NCBI GenBank assembly: GCA_904502185.1
Contig: CAJGDX010000020.1
Span: 1 to 27,669 of the forward strand
Source: an uncultured Bacteroidaceae bacterium
GTDB lineage: Bacteria; Bacteroidota; Bacteroidia; Bacteroidales; Bacteroidaceae
Length of the DNA: 27,669 bases
Direction: 5' to 3'
Made by a program: the position numbers and the translations under genes. This document shows positions 15,665 to 23,802 of the stretch, piece by piece (the first letter of the stretch is position 1; the number at the start of each line of letters is the position of its first letter). The notes below the pieces were generated by a model, which was given only the letters and a program-made list of their open reading frames with translations, had not been told where the DNA came from and searched no databases.

Positions 15665-16654
15665 TTATGGTATTCTTCTAAGGAGTGTGAAACGAAGCAA
15701 TAGTTCGAGCATCAACGATGCCAGAGCAATAATAGCAAAGAGCGCATACTCTTCCTCGCGATGACTATACTCCTTAACACTAAGTTTCGTACGTTCCAGT
15801 TTATCAATCTTCTCATACACCTCTTTCAGTGCAGAATTGCTTGTGGCTCTGTAATAACTGCCATCAGTGATGGTTGCTATCTTATTCAAAGTTGTTTCGT
15901 CAATCTCTACCGGAACATTTACCACCTGTCCGCCATAGGGATAAGGAGCCTCGCCATTTGTACCGACACCGATGGTGTATACTCTTATACCGAACTGTTT
16001 GGCAATCTCGGCAGCAGCTTCAGGTGAAATTTCGCCACGATTGTTTGAACCATCAGTTAACAGGATTATAACTTTCGATTTCGCCTTGCTCTCTTTCAAA
16101 CGGCTGACAGCATTCGCAACACCCATTCCGATGGCTGTTCCATCTTCAATTATACCCTGAGCAGCAATGTCACACTTAACAGCATTAAGCATGTTAAGCA
16201 TCACAGTGTGGTCTACCGTCAACGGACATTGGGTAAAGCTCTCACCGGCAAATATTGTCAGACCTATATTGTCGTTGGGACGTCCGTTCACAAACTCGGC
16301 AGCAACCTGTTTGGCAGCTTCGAGACGGTTGGGCGACAAATCCATAGCCAGCATACTGGTCGACACGTCCATTGCCAACATAATATCAATACCCTCGACA
16401 TCTGCATTTTGCCAGCTATTGGTCGATTGGGGACGTGCAAGCACCATTATAACCATGGAAAACGTCAGCACTCTGAGTGCAAACGGCAAGTGTATCAGAT
16501 AGTTTTTATAGCTTTTTATTCCCTTTCTGATGAAATGCGACGCAGTAGAAACCTTCATGGCAGGTACTTTGTGACGTCCGGCCATCAGATACCATACTAC
16601 GTACCCGATGAGGGGAATGAAAAGCAAGAAATATCCTATATTTGAAAAAACCAT
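15665..16654 (-). CDS. batA: BatA, membrane-anchored VWA-domain protein
   Basis: This 329-residue protein is similar in plan to BatB: a helix at about residues 8-24, another near 58-74 (FALRVLTFSMVIMVLARPQ) and one near the C-terminus (about 306-323). Its VWA domain has the complete metal-binding set, AMDVSTSM (D96, S98, S100), T173 in DGTAIG and D201 in LTDGSNNRG. The two VWA proteins probably pair or compete for partners such as BatD. The gene follows the BatD-like protein after a 12-base gap. Confidence 0.93.
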   Translation of the reverse strand: MVFSNIGYFLLFIPLIGYVVWYLMAGRHKVPAMKVSTASHFIRKGIKSYKNYLIHLPFALRVLTFSMVIMVLARPQSTNSWQNADVEGIDIMLAMDVSTSMLAMDLSPNRLEAAKQVAAEFVNGRPNDNIGLTIFAGESFTQCPLTVDHTVMLNMLNAVKCDIAAQGIIEDGTAIGMGVANAVSRLKESKAKSKVIILLTDGSNNRGEISPEAAAEIAKQFGIRVYTIGVGTNGEAPYPYGGQVVNVPVEIDETTLNKIATITDGSYYRATSNSALKEVYEKIDKLERTKLSVKEYSHREEEYALFAIIALASLMLELLLRFTLLRRIP

Positions 16655-16666
16655 ATTTTCTGTTAT

Positions 16667-17773
16667 TTACGCAATCAAATAGTATAATTCTCTTATACAC
16701 AGCACCAAAAGGGCAATAGCCACGATACTGAGCAGCACTACTGAGAACAGAAGCAACATCTTGGTTCTGCGTGAACGGTAGTTGACAACCTTTTTCTCAG
16801 TGGGTTGAGCAGCAATTTCGCTCTCGGGCAATTTTGTTTTATTCACAAACTCAATGGCACAGAGCATGTTTCTATCATTTTCGTTCATTGGCGACTCCAA
16901 CTTCGCAAATTTTACAAGGTCGGCCATCACCAGTACACTTTCCAGTTCCTTTACTGTATCATCGCCACTCTCTTTCAATATATGCTCAGCAACCAGCAGA
17001 TTCTCAATAATCTCCGCGGTTGTCATCTCCATAGCATTAAAGCCGAAACGCTCGCTCATATATTCACGGACAGCATCAGTCAATTCTGTGTAGAACTCTT
17101 TGCTGCATCCACTTGCACGCCATCTCTCATCGCCCTTCATCTGTTCTATTTTATTCAGGGCAACCACATGAGCCGGCTGTTTGGGCTTTATTTTGACTAT
17201 GCGTATAATAGGTTTGTTGTTAAGATAACGAATCAATACCCACGCAAATGCAGCTCCCATGACAATGAAGCCTAAAAAGAGCCAAAATACGTCATCATAG
17301 TCGTCCCACGTCAAACTTGTTCGCCATATATCCTTTGGTCCGAAGAATGCGTCTGGGTTCAAAGTATCCACAGGCATCATGTAAACAGCCAATGCCAACT
17401 CTTTCGAGAAGTGAGGTACACTATCGATCATCACCTCAAATGGAGGTATCACGTACAACGACGAGTCGAATGAGGTAACTGTATAAATCTCCTTAATTTC
17501 GATACGTTTTCTGTCGTTCAGATATTGAGTATCCGGCTGTGACTTATGAATGATTTCCAGTCCCTCGACAATCTCCTTATCGAATGTAGGCATTATGATA
17601 TTGCTGCCACTGTTGGCTGTAACTTCAAGCGTGATTTTTGCCTGTTCGCCAATGAGTCGCTGAACAGAATCAATCTCTGCGTTTACAGTTACATTCTGCG
17701 CCTCTGCGCCACCACAGAAGATGACAGAGAAGAGTATCGATAGAAATAATATCAGCTTATTTTTCATTTTCAT
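16667..17773 (-). CDS. BatD-like membrane protein of the Bat operon, function unknown
   Basis: I do not recognise a named family beyond resemblance to BatD. This 368-residue protein has a signal peptide (about residues 1-25), a beta-rich periplasmic domain (about 28-140, IGEQAKITLEVTANSGSNI), a transmembrane helix at 162-184, a cytoplasmic helical region with FYTELTDAVREYMSERFGF (about 227-245), and a second helix near 339-361. The order (Ig-like domain, helix, cytoplasmic helical tail) repeats a shortened BatD. A gene here, between DUF58 and batA, is usual in Bacteroides Bat operons. Starts at residues 1 and 3 are both possible. A perfect palindrome GTGTATACAC lies in the 35-base gap to the DUF58 gene. 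Confidence 0.8.
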   Translation of the reverse strand: MKMKNKLILFLSILFSVIFCGGAEAQNVTVNAEIDSVQRLIGEQAKITLEVTANSGSNIIMPTFDKEIVEGLEIIHKSQPDTQYLNDRKRIEIKEIYTVTSFDSSLYVIPPFEVMIDSVPHFSKELALAVYMMPVDTLNPDAFFGPKDIWRTSLTWDDYDDVFWLFLGFIVMGAAFAWVLIRYLNNKPIIRIVKIKPKQPAHVVALNKIEQMKGDERWRASGCSKEFYTELTDAVREYMSERFGFNAMEMTTAEIIENLLVAEHILKESGDDTVKELESVLVMADLVKFAKLESPMNENDRNMLCAIEFVNKTKLPESEIAAQPTEKKVVNYRSRRTKMLLLFSVVLLSIVAIALLVLCIRELYYLIA

Positions 17774-17808
17774 TTATAGTTCGTAATAGTGTATACACAC
17801 TCCAAGAG

Positions 17809-18678
17809 CTAACCTCTTTTTGCAAACATAGACATCAAAGCCTTTACATAGTCCTCGTCAGTACGGACAGACACCGAGTCGACACGACTTTTTGCAAAGA
17901 TGGTGGAGATTGCCTCACACTGTTCGCGCCACCATTCGCGCTGAGCCTTCTGTACCTTGGAAGAAGATGTATCAATGTAGATTTCTTCGCCACTCTCCGA
18001 GTCGCGCACCTTCATCAATCCTATTCGGGGAAGTTCAGCCACACGGCGGTCGTACACCTGTATTGCAACAACGTCGTGCTTGCGGTTGGCAATAGTCAGT
18101 GCGTTCTTGTAATCGGCGGGCGCAATAAAGTCGCTCAGCAGGAATGCTGTACAGCGTTTCTTTATGGCGTTTGTAAGAAATTCCAACGGCACTTTAACAT
18201 CAGTCCTGCTGCTCTCGGGGACAAAACCCAGAAGTTCGCGAATGATATAAAGTATGTGTTTGCGTCCCTTCTGAGGAGGGATGAATTTCTCTATTCTGTC
18301 CGAGAAGAATATCACACCAATCTTGTCATTATTCTGTATGGCCGCAAATGCCAGTGTAGCTGCAATTTCCGTCAACATATCACGCTTGGTCTGCTTTATG
18401 GTTCCGAAAGCCAAACTTTCGGACACGTCGACCAGCAGCATGACAGTGAATTCGCGCTCCTCTTCGTAGACCTTGACGAAAGGCTTGTGGAAACGGGCCG
18501 TTACATTCCAATCAATGTCACGTACATCGTCGCCATACTGATATTCGCGCACTTCGCTGAAAGACATTCCTCGTCCTTTGAAGGCAGAATGATACTGTCC
18601 CGCAAAAATATTGTGGGACAATCCACGAGTCTTTATCTCTATTTTGCGAACCTTCTTTATGAGTTCACTCGTCTCCAT
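17809..18678 (-). CDS. DUF58 protein of the Bat operon
   Basis: This 289-residue protein has the DUF58 signature REYQYGDDVRDIDWNVTARF (residues 44-63, the DxRDIDW motif), followed by a degenerate VWA domain with VDVSESL (D84, S86, S88). No membrane segment is seen. DUF58 genes almost always follow moxR, and the pair is thought to act as a chaperone/adaptor system for the membrane VWA proteins. Here the gap from moxR is 12 bases. The VWA metal site appears intact for the first motif; whether metal is bound is unknown. Cytosolic location is inferred from the lack of a signal peptide. Confidence 0.93.
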   Translation of the reverse strand: METSELIKKVRKIEIKTRGLSHNIFAGQYHSAFKGRGMSFSEVREYQYGDDVRDIDWNVTARFHKPFVKVYEEEREFTVMLLVDVSESLAFGTIKQTKRDMLTEIAATLAFAAIQNNDKIGVIFFSDRIEKFIPPQKGRKHILYIIRELLGFVPESSRTDVKVPLEFLTNAIKKRCTAFLLSDFIAPADYKNALTIANRKHDVVAIQVYDRRVAELPRIGLMKVRDSESGEEIYIDTSSSKVQKAQREWWREQCEAISTIFAKSRVDSVSVRTDEDYVKALMSMFAKRG

Positions 18679-18690
18679 GGAAACTGACCG

Positions 18691-19686
18691 TTAGGGCACT
18701 TCTACATTGTTCAGAATCTTGCTTACAATCTCGTCGGGTGTCATGTTGTTGGCCTCAGCCTCGTAGCTGAGACCGATGCGATGACGAAGCACATCATGTG
18801 CAACAGCGCGTACATCCTCGGGGATTACATATCCACGACGTTTGATGAATGCGTATGCACGTGCAGCAAGTGCAAGGTTAATAGATGCACGGGGAGAAGC
18901 GCCGAACGAAATAAATTCTTTCATTTCGCGCATGTTGTACTTGTCGGGATAACGTGTGGCGAAGACAATATCAGCAATATATTGTTCAATCTTCTCGTCG
19001 ATATAGACCTGACGCACAACCTTGCGTGCCTCGATAATCTCCTCGGGTTTGAGGATTGCCTTAACGGTGATTTTCTCACCTGTTATATTCTGACGTATGA
19101 TTTTTTTCTCCTCAGAAATTTCGGGATAACCGATGATTACCTTCAACATGAAACGGTCGACCTGAGCCTCGGGCAGAGGATATGTACCCTCCTGCTCGAT
19201 GGGGTTCTGGGTAGCAAGCACCAGGAAAGGCTGAGGCAACTGAAATGTCTCTTTGCCAATTGTCACCTGACGCTCCTGCATAGCCTCAAGAAGCGCACTC
19301 TGCACCTTTGCCGGAGCACGGTTAATCTCATCGGCAAGCACGAAGTTTGCAAACACAGGACCTTTGTTCGACTTGAATGTCTCCTCTTTCTGGCTATACA
19401 CCATTGTACCTATTACGTCGGCAGGAAGGAGGTCGGGAGTAAACTGTATTCTGCTGAAGTCACCATCCACAAGGCTTGCGAGAGTCTTTATTGCAAGAGT
19501 CTTTTCCAAACCCGGAACACCCTCCAACAACACATGACCATCGGCCAGAAGTCCTATCAGAAGCGACTCCACAAGATGTTTCTGACCAACAATTACCTGA
19601 TTCATTCCAGTCTGCAGATTAGTTACAAAACCACTCTGCTTTTCAATCATTTCGTTCAATTCACGAATGTCAATAGTACCATTCAT
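18691..19686 (-). CDS. moxR: MoxR-family AAA+ ATPase
   Basis: This 331-residue AAA+ protein has a Walker A segment EGVPGLEKTLA (residues 55-65, with K62 and T63), a Walker B VLADEINRAP (D119, E120), the sensor/arginine-finger region ATQNPIEQEGTYPLPEAQVD (158-177) ending in RF, and the family's C-terminal helical lid. MoxR proteins use ATP to help assemble or activate VWA-protein complexes. Position 61, glutamate here, is alanine or glycine in most MoxR proteins I know (GVPGLAKT), which may slightly alter the P-loop. A clear promoter lies upstream, and DUF58, the BatD-like gene and batA-E follow with short gaps. It is the first gene of the operon. Confidence 0.93.
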   Translation of the reverse strand: MNGTIDIRELNEMIEKQSGFVTNLQTGMNQVIVGQKHLVESLLIGLLADGHVLLEGVPGLEKTLAIKTLASLVDGDFSRIQFTPDLLPADVIGTMVYSQKEETFKSNKGPVFANFVLADEINRAPAKVQSALLEAMQERQVTIGKETFQLPQPFLVLATQNPIEQEGTYPLPEAQVDRFMLKVIIGYPEISEEKKIIRQNITGEKITVKAILKPEEIIEARKVVRQVYIDEKIEQYIADIVFATRYPDKYNMREMKEFISFGASPRASINLALAARAYAFIKRRGYVIPEDVRAVAHDVLRHRIGLSYEAEANNMTPDEIVSKILNNVEVP

Positions 19687-19754
19687 AAATATATTCCTAT
19701 TATTTTATTTTAATTTAATAACTGTTTAAAATATTGTCATTTAATAAACGGCCT

Positions 19755-19783
19755 CAAAATTAAGCCATTTAGTTAAAAACCAA
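19755..19783 (-). promoter_or_regulatory. Promoter of the Bat operon
   Basis: Minus-strand TTG (complement of 19781-19783), an 18-base spacer and TAATTTTG (complement of 19755-19762) match the Bacteroidota promoter. Transcription would begin near 19748, giving a leader of about 60 bases before the moxR ATG at 19686. The surrounding 170 bases are very AT-rich. Confidence 0.5.
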
Positions 19784-19854
19784 TGTTAAATTTTTCAAAA
19801 GTGACTTAAGCACTGTTGAATTTATGGATTTTTCATAATCACTTTCACATTTTC

Positions 19855-21174
19855 CTATTTCACAGGAATCAATTTTGGAATTTTCAGCAACATTCCACAT
19901 GCAAGGTCATTGGGACGCGACATATTGTTATAAGCCACGATGTATGGCCACAATCGCTTGTCGCCATAATGTTTCAATGAGATTTTAATCAATGTTTCAT
20001 CTATCTCCACTTTATGCTCGCACACATAACCAACCATTTTGTAGTCTACGGTGTCAACAACTGAAATATTAGCAAGATTGCGACCTTCAAGCGCTGCTGT
20101 TACCACAAACTTATATTCAGTCTGTTGCATAGTCGATTCATTCTCTGTCGGCACTTCAACACCGCTCAATGTATCCTTTTCTGCAACAACTGCAGCCGAC
20201 TTTAATGTATCGGATAAAACCTGCTGAACTTTGGTAGCAGGCTCTCTCTTATCGGCAATGATTGTTTTATTTGCAGTTTCAGGCCCGTTAGCGAAGAAAT
20301 AATACCCTGCAAAACCTCCACCCACAAGCAACAACACCAGCAGCGCCACAATAACAGGACGCACATTGCTGCTGCGCTTTTCCTTCGACGCAGTGGTGTT
20401 ATAATCATATCCATTGCTTCTGGCACACGGCTTCGAATCAGATTCACCTACCGGCTCAGAAGGTTTCTCTGCCTCTGCAGCAACCTCGACAGATTCAACA
20501 GTGGCAGCAGGTGCTTCCGTGGTAAGTACATCATCCACTACTGCTTCAGCAACATCAGCTGCATCAACAGGCTGTTCGTCTACTGCAACTTCAAGGGCTA
20601 TACTCTCTGTCGCAGGAACACTTTTCACCTTCACTGTGGCAGGGGCAGACTCCTCAGGCTCCATTGGCATCTCCTCTTCGTATTCAGCTACAACTGGAGC
20701 GACCACAGTTTCAGCCTCGGCAGGCATCTCCTCCTCTATTTCAGATACAGGTACAACCTCGGGAACAACCTCGGCAGGTTGAACTTCTTGGACAACATCA
20801 GCTACATCCTCATCTGTGACATTCGCCGTATCATCCTCATCATCTACAAGTTCATCGTCAACCTCAACAGGCTCGAACATTGCAAAAGGTGCATTTATTG
20901 TATCCTTTAACGAATCGGCAGGCAGGAAAGTCATCTTCTTGTGCCCCTTAATCTCGAAACGTTCACCGGTGTTCACATTCACACTTGAACGGCTCTCAAC
21001 CTCTACAATCTTGAAGGTTCCCAGGCCATTGATCTTAACGCTGCCCTCATTTTCAAGACCCTCGACAATTGTATCGAAAAAAGTTTTTGTAAACGCCTCG
21101 GCGTCGGCTTGAGATATTCCAAGACTTTTTGCGAAGAGCGCACTGAAGTCAGAATGGTTCAATTTCATATCCAT
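19855..21174 (-). CDS. HU-domain / transmembrane / LysM fusion protein
   Basis: This 439-residue protein starts with an HU/IHF-like DNA-binding domain (about residues 1-95): LGISQADAEAFTKTFFDTIV (dimer helices), then SVKINGLGTFKIVEVESRSS and VNVNTGERF, the DNA-arm region. Residues 101-245 are a disordered acidic Glu/Val/Ala/Pro-rich linker. A basic stretch KEKRSSNVR (264-272) precedes a transmembrane helix (272-296), the expected signature for a cytoplasmic N-terminus. The periplasmic remainder ends in a LysM-like domain (about 383-436, with VEIDETLIKISLKHYGDKRL, then YIVAYNNMSRPNDL and LLKIP). It could therefore tie DNA to the cell wall. M1 and M3 are both possible starts. The HU gene lies 27 bases upstream. 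Confidence 0.88.
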   Translation of the reverse strand: MDMKLNHSDFSALFAKSLGISQADAEAFTKTFFDTIVEGLENEGSVKINGLGTFKIVEVESRSSVNVNTGERFEIKGHKKMTFLPADSLKDTINAPFAMFEPVEVDDELVDDEDDTANVTDEDVADVVQEVQPAEVVPEVVPVSEIEEEMPAEAETVVAPVVAEYEEEMPMEPEESAPATVKVKSVPATESIALEVAVDEQPVDAADVAEAVVDDVLTTEAPAATVESVEVAAEAEKPSEPVGESDSKPCARSNGYDYNTTASKEKRSSNVRPVIVALLVLLLVGGGFAGYYFFANGPETANKTIIADKREPATKVQQVLSDTLKSAAVVAEKDTLSGVEVPTENESTMQQTEYKFVVTAALEGRNLANISVVDTVDYKMVGYVCEHKVEIDETLIKISLKHYGDKRLWPYIVAYNNMSRPNDLACGMLLKIPKLIPVK

Positions 21175-21188
21175 GATTGTGCCTCCTC

Positions 21189-21461
21189 TTATTTAATTTT
21201 ATCCTTTATTTTTGCGCTAGGACGGAAGGCGGGAACCAATTTGGGAGGTATCAGCATGCGCTGTCCTGTTTTTGGATTCACCGACACCCTCTCTTTTCGC
21301 ATTTTAACCTCGAAGACTCCGAAACCCGACACATTCAGCTGATCGTTCTCTTTCAATCGTTCGACCATTACCGACACGAGCGTATCTATGTATTTTGCCG
21401 TTTCCGAGGAAGAAAGTCCTGTTTTTTTGGCAATAGTTGCAACAAATTCCTTATTGTTCAT
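21189..21461 (-). CDS. HU-family DNA-binding protein
   Basis: A 90-residue protein beginning MNNKEFVATIAKKTGLSSSE, the typical HU/IHF dimerisation helices. It continues with the conserved turn VSGFGVFEV and arm VSVNPKTGQRMLIPP, where proline and glycine flank the DNA-intercalating tip, then the basic end. It binds and bends DNA as a dimer. The ATG at 21461 is used; an in-frame GTG three bases earlier would only add one residue. The gene sits 41 bases after rimO and 14 bases before the HU-TM-LysM gene, so both HU-domain proteins are likely made from one mRNA and may form homo- or heterodimers. Confidence 0.92.
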   Translation of the reverse strand: MNNKEFVATIAKKTGLSSSETAKYIDTLVSVMVERLKENDQLNVSGFGVFEVKMRKERVSVNPKTGQRMLIPPKLVPAFRPSAKIKDKIK

Positions 21462-21502
21462 CACTCTATGTTATGACGGGTTAATTATACATTTTACGGT
21501 TA

Positions 21503-22804
21503 CTACTTCACAACCTCACCCATAAGGTCAAATTCGGTAGCTTCGGTTATCTTCACATTATAGAACTCACCGATACAAAGGTCGCCATCGGCAACATTCA
21601 CCAGCACCTCTGTATCTACTTCAGGGGAATCATACTCTGTACGGCCAACATAATAGTCGCCCTCTACGCGGTCAATTATCACTTTGAACTCCTGACCAAC
21701 TTTTTCGTCATTCAGGTGGGTTGATATTCGCTGCTGAATAGACATGAGAATATCGAGACGCTCCTGTTTTTTCTTTTTCGACACTCTGTCCTTGTAATTT
21801 AGTGCCGCGTATGTACCCTCCTCTTCGCTGTAGGCAAAAGCACCAAGACGGTCAAACTTGGCCCAACGCACAAATTCCACCAGCTCTTCAAAATCCTTGT
21901 CAGTCTCACCGGGGAATCCTACCATCATAGTAGTACGCAGGCAGATACCCGGAACCTCGCGACGAAGTTTTTCGACCAAAGCATAAGTCTCCTCCTTTGT
22001 CACAGGACGCAACATCTTCTTCAGAATCTTGGTACTCACATGCTGCAGTGCAATATCAAGATATTTGCACACATTGTCGCGCTCACGAATTACACGCAGC
22101 AGATCATCAGGGAAATTGGTGGGATAGGCATAATGCAGTCTTACCCACTCCACCCCTTCAATATCGGAGATACGCTCCACAAGTTCTGCTATTGCCGAAC
22201 GATGGTACAAATCCTTGCCATAGTATGTCAACTCCTGAGCAATAATCTGAAACTCCTTTACACCTTTTGCCACAAGATAGCGTACCTCGTCGAGAATCTC
22301 TTCCATGGGGCGCGAAACGTGCGAACCGGTGATGATGGGGATGGCGCAATATGCACAACGTCTGTTGCATCCCTCTGATATTTTAAGATAGGCATAATGC
22401 GAAGGAGTTGTCAAATGGCGCTTGTACATTGCATCGTCGGTATATGACTTTTGCAGTTCCTCGACCAAAGCGCCCCAATCAAATTTGCCGTAAAACTTGT
22501 CAACAAGCGATATTTCCTCTTTAAGTTCATCGAGATAACGCTCCGAAAGACAACCCATCACATAGAGGCGATTGAGGTCGCCCTGCTCCTTGCGCTGGCA
22601 GAACTCAAGAATCATATTAATGGATTCCTCTTTTGCGTCACCAATGAAGCCGCAAGTATTTATCACGGCAATCTCGCCCTCGGGCATTTCGCAGTCATGA
22701 GTCACCTCGTAACCACACTCCGAAAGACGATGCATGAGCTGTTCCGAATCGACAAGATTCTTGGAACAGCCCATCGTAATAACATCAACTCTATTCTTTA
22801 TCAT
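21503..22804 (-). CDS. rimO: Ribosomal protein S12 methylthiotransferase RimO
   Basis: This 433-residue radical-SAM enzyme adds a methylthio group to an aspartate of ribosomal protein S12. The N-terminal domain has three cluster cysteines: C13 in TMGCSKNLVDSEQL, C51 in INTCGFIGDAKEES and C85 in VMGCLSERY. The radical-SAM CxxxCxxC is EGCNRRCAYCAIP (C146, C150, C153). A C-terminal TRAM domain follows (about residues 370-433). NLVDSEQ and the S12-type motifs favour RimO over MiaB. Its ATG overlaps the stop of ftsY by four bases (ATGA), so the two are translationally coupled. Confidence 0.95.
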   Translation of the reverse strand: MIKNRVDVITMGCSKNLVDSEQLMHRLSECGYEVTHDCEMPEGEIAVINTCGFIGDAKEESINMILEFCQRKEQGDLNRLYVMGCLSERYLDELKEEISLVDKFYGKFDWGALVEELQKSYTDDAMYKRHLTTPSHYAYLKISEGCNRRCAYCAIPIITGSHVSRPMEEILDEVRYLVAKGVKEFQIIAQELTYYGKDLYHRSAIAELVERISDIEGVEWVRLHYAYPTNFPDDLLRVIRERDNVCKYLDIALQHVSTKILKKMLRPVTKEETYALVEKLRREVPGICLRTTMMVGFPGETDKDFEELVEFVRWAKFDRLGAFAYSEEEGTYAALNYKDRVSKKKKQERLDILMSIQQRISTHLNDEKVGQEFKVIIDRVEGDYYVGRTEYDSPEVDTEVLVNVADGDLCIGEFYNVKITEATEFDLMGEVVK

Positions 22805-23754
22805 TTGAACAGTGAATCTACAAATTCGTAACGGTTGAACACCTGCAAATCATCCATCTGCTCACCCAGTCCTATGTATTTTACAGGAATCTTGAACTGG
22901 TCGCTGATGCCGATGACCACTCCACCCTTTGCTGTTCCGTCGAGTTTGGTAATTGCAAGCGACGAAACCTCAGTAGCCTTCGTAAACTGCTTAGCCTGTT
23001 CAAAGGCATTCTGACCGGTTGAACCGTCGAGAACCAGCAGCACATCATTTGGAGCATCAGGCAATATCTTCTTCATTACATTTTTAATCTTTGTAAGCTC
23101 GTTCATAAGACCGACCTTATTGTGCAGACGTCCGGCTGTGTCGATGATTACAACCTCGGCATTGTTTGCCACTGCCGATGCCAATGTATCATACGCAACC
23201 GATGCAGGGTCGGCACCCATATTCTGCTTAACCACGGGAACATCCACACGACGGCCCCACTCCACAAGTTGTTCCACGGCCGCCGCACGGAAAGTATCTG
23301 CAGCACCGAGATAAACCTTTTTACCTGCCTTCTTGAACTGGTGAGCCAATTTACCTATGGTAGTTGTCTTTCCTACACCATTCACACCCACAACCATAAT
23401 AACATAGGGGTTTCCGGGAGTTGTAGGCAAGTCGAATCCCTCGCAGTCAAGCGAGTTATTTTCAGTGAGCAAAGCAGCAATCTCATCCTTCAACAGGTTG
23501 TTAAGCTCACTGGTAGTCATAAACTTGTCGCGAGCCACACGCTTCTGCACACGGTCAACAATCTTCAAAGTTGTATCAACACCCACATCCGATGTCACAA
23601 GCACCTCTTCAAGGTTGTCGAGTACATCATCATCAATGGTAGTCTTTCCGGCTATTGCACGGGCAATCTTTCCGAAAAAGTTCTCTTTGGTCTTTGACAA
23701 TCCCTTGTCAAGAACCTCTTTCTTGTCTTTAGAGAAAAAACTGAAAAATCCCAT
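22801..23754 (-). CDS. ftsY: Signal recognition particle receptor FtsY
   Basis: This 317-residue GTPase is the receptor for SRP at the inner membrane, guiding ribosomes with nascent membrane proteins to the translocon. The N domain occupies about residues 25-110. The P-loop is GVNGVGKTT (123-131), followed by GAADTFRAAAVEQL, the DTAGR switch, and TKLDGTAKGG as the guanine-specificity region. ENFFGKI and MGADPAS are family hallmarks. It lacks the long acidic A domain of E. coli FtsY, as is usual in Bacteroidota, and starts with a short basic/aromatic stretch (MGFFSFFSKDKK) suited to membrane contact. It is 48 bases from lepA and overlaps rimO by four bases. Confidence 0.96.
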   Translation of the reverse strand: MGFFSFFSKDKKEVLDKGLSKTKENFFGKIARAIAGKTTIDDDVLDNLEEVLVTSDVGVDTTLKIVDRVQKRVARDKFMTTSELNNLLKDEIAALLTENNSLDCEGFDLPTTPGNPYVIMVVGVNGVGKTTTIGKLAHQFKKAGKKVYLGAADTFRAAAVEQLVEWGRRVDVPVVKQNMGADPASVAYDTLASAVANNAEVVIIDTAGRLHNKVGLMNELTKIKNVMKKILPDAPNDVLLVLDGSTGQNAFEQAKQFTKATEVSSLAITKLDGTAKGGVVIGISDQFKIPVKYIGLGEQMDDLQVFNRYEFVDSLFK

Positions 23755-23802
23755 ATCTCTATCTGTTTTTGCTTCTGCGAAGCTATTATATATTCAAAAA
23801 AA

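Noticed and set aside
18781..19713. Plus-strand frame of 310 codons
   Set aside because: It is antisense to moxR, whose motifs are all intact, and it has no promoter or recognisable domain.
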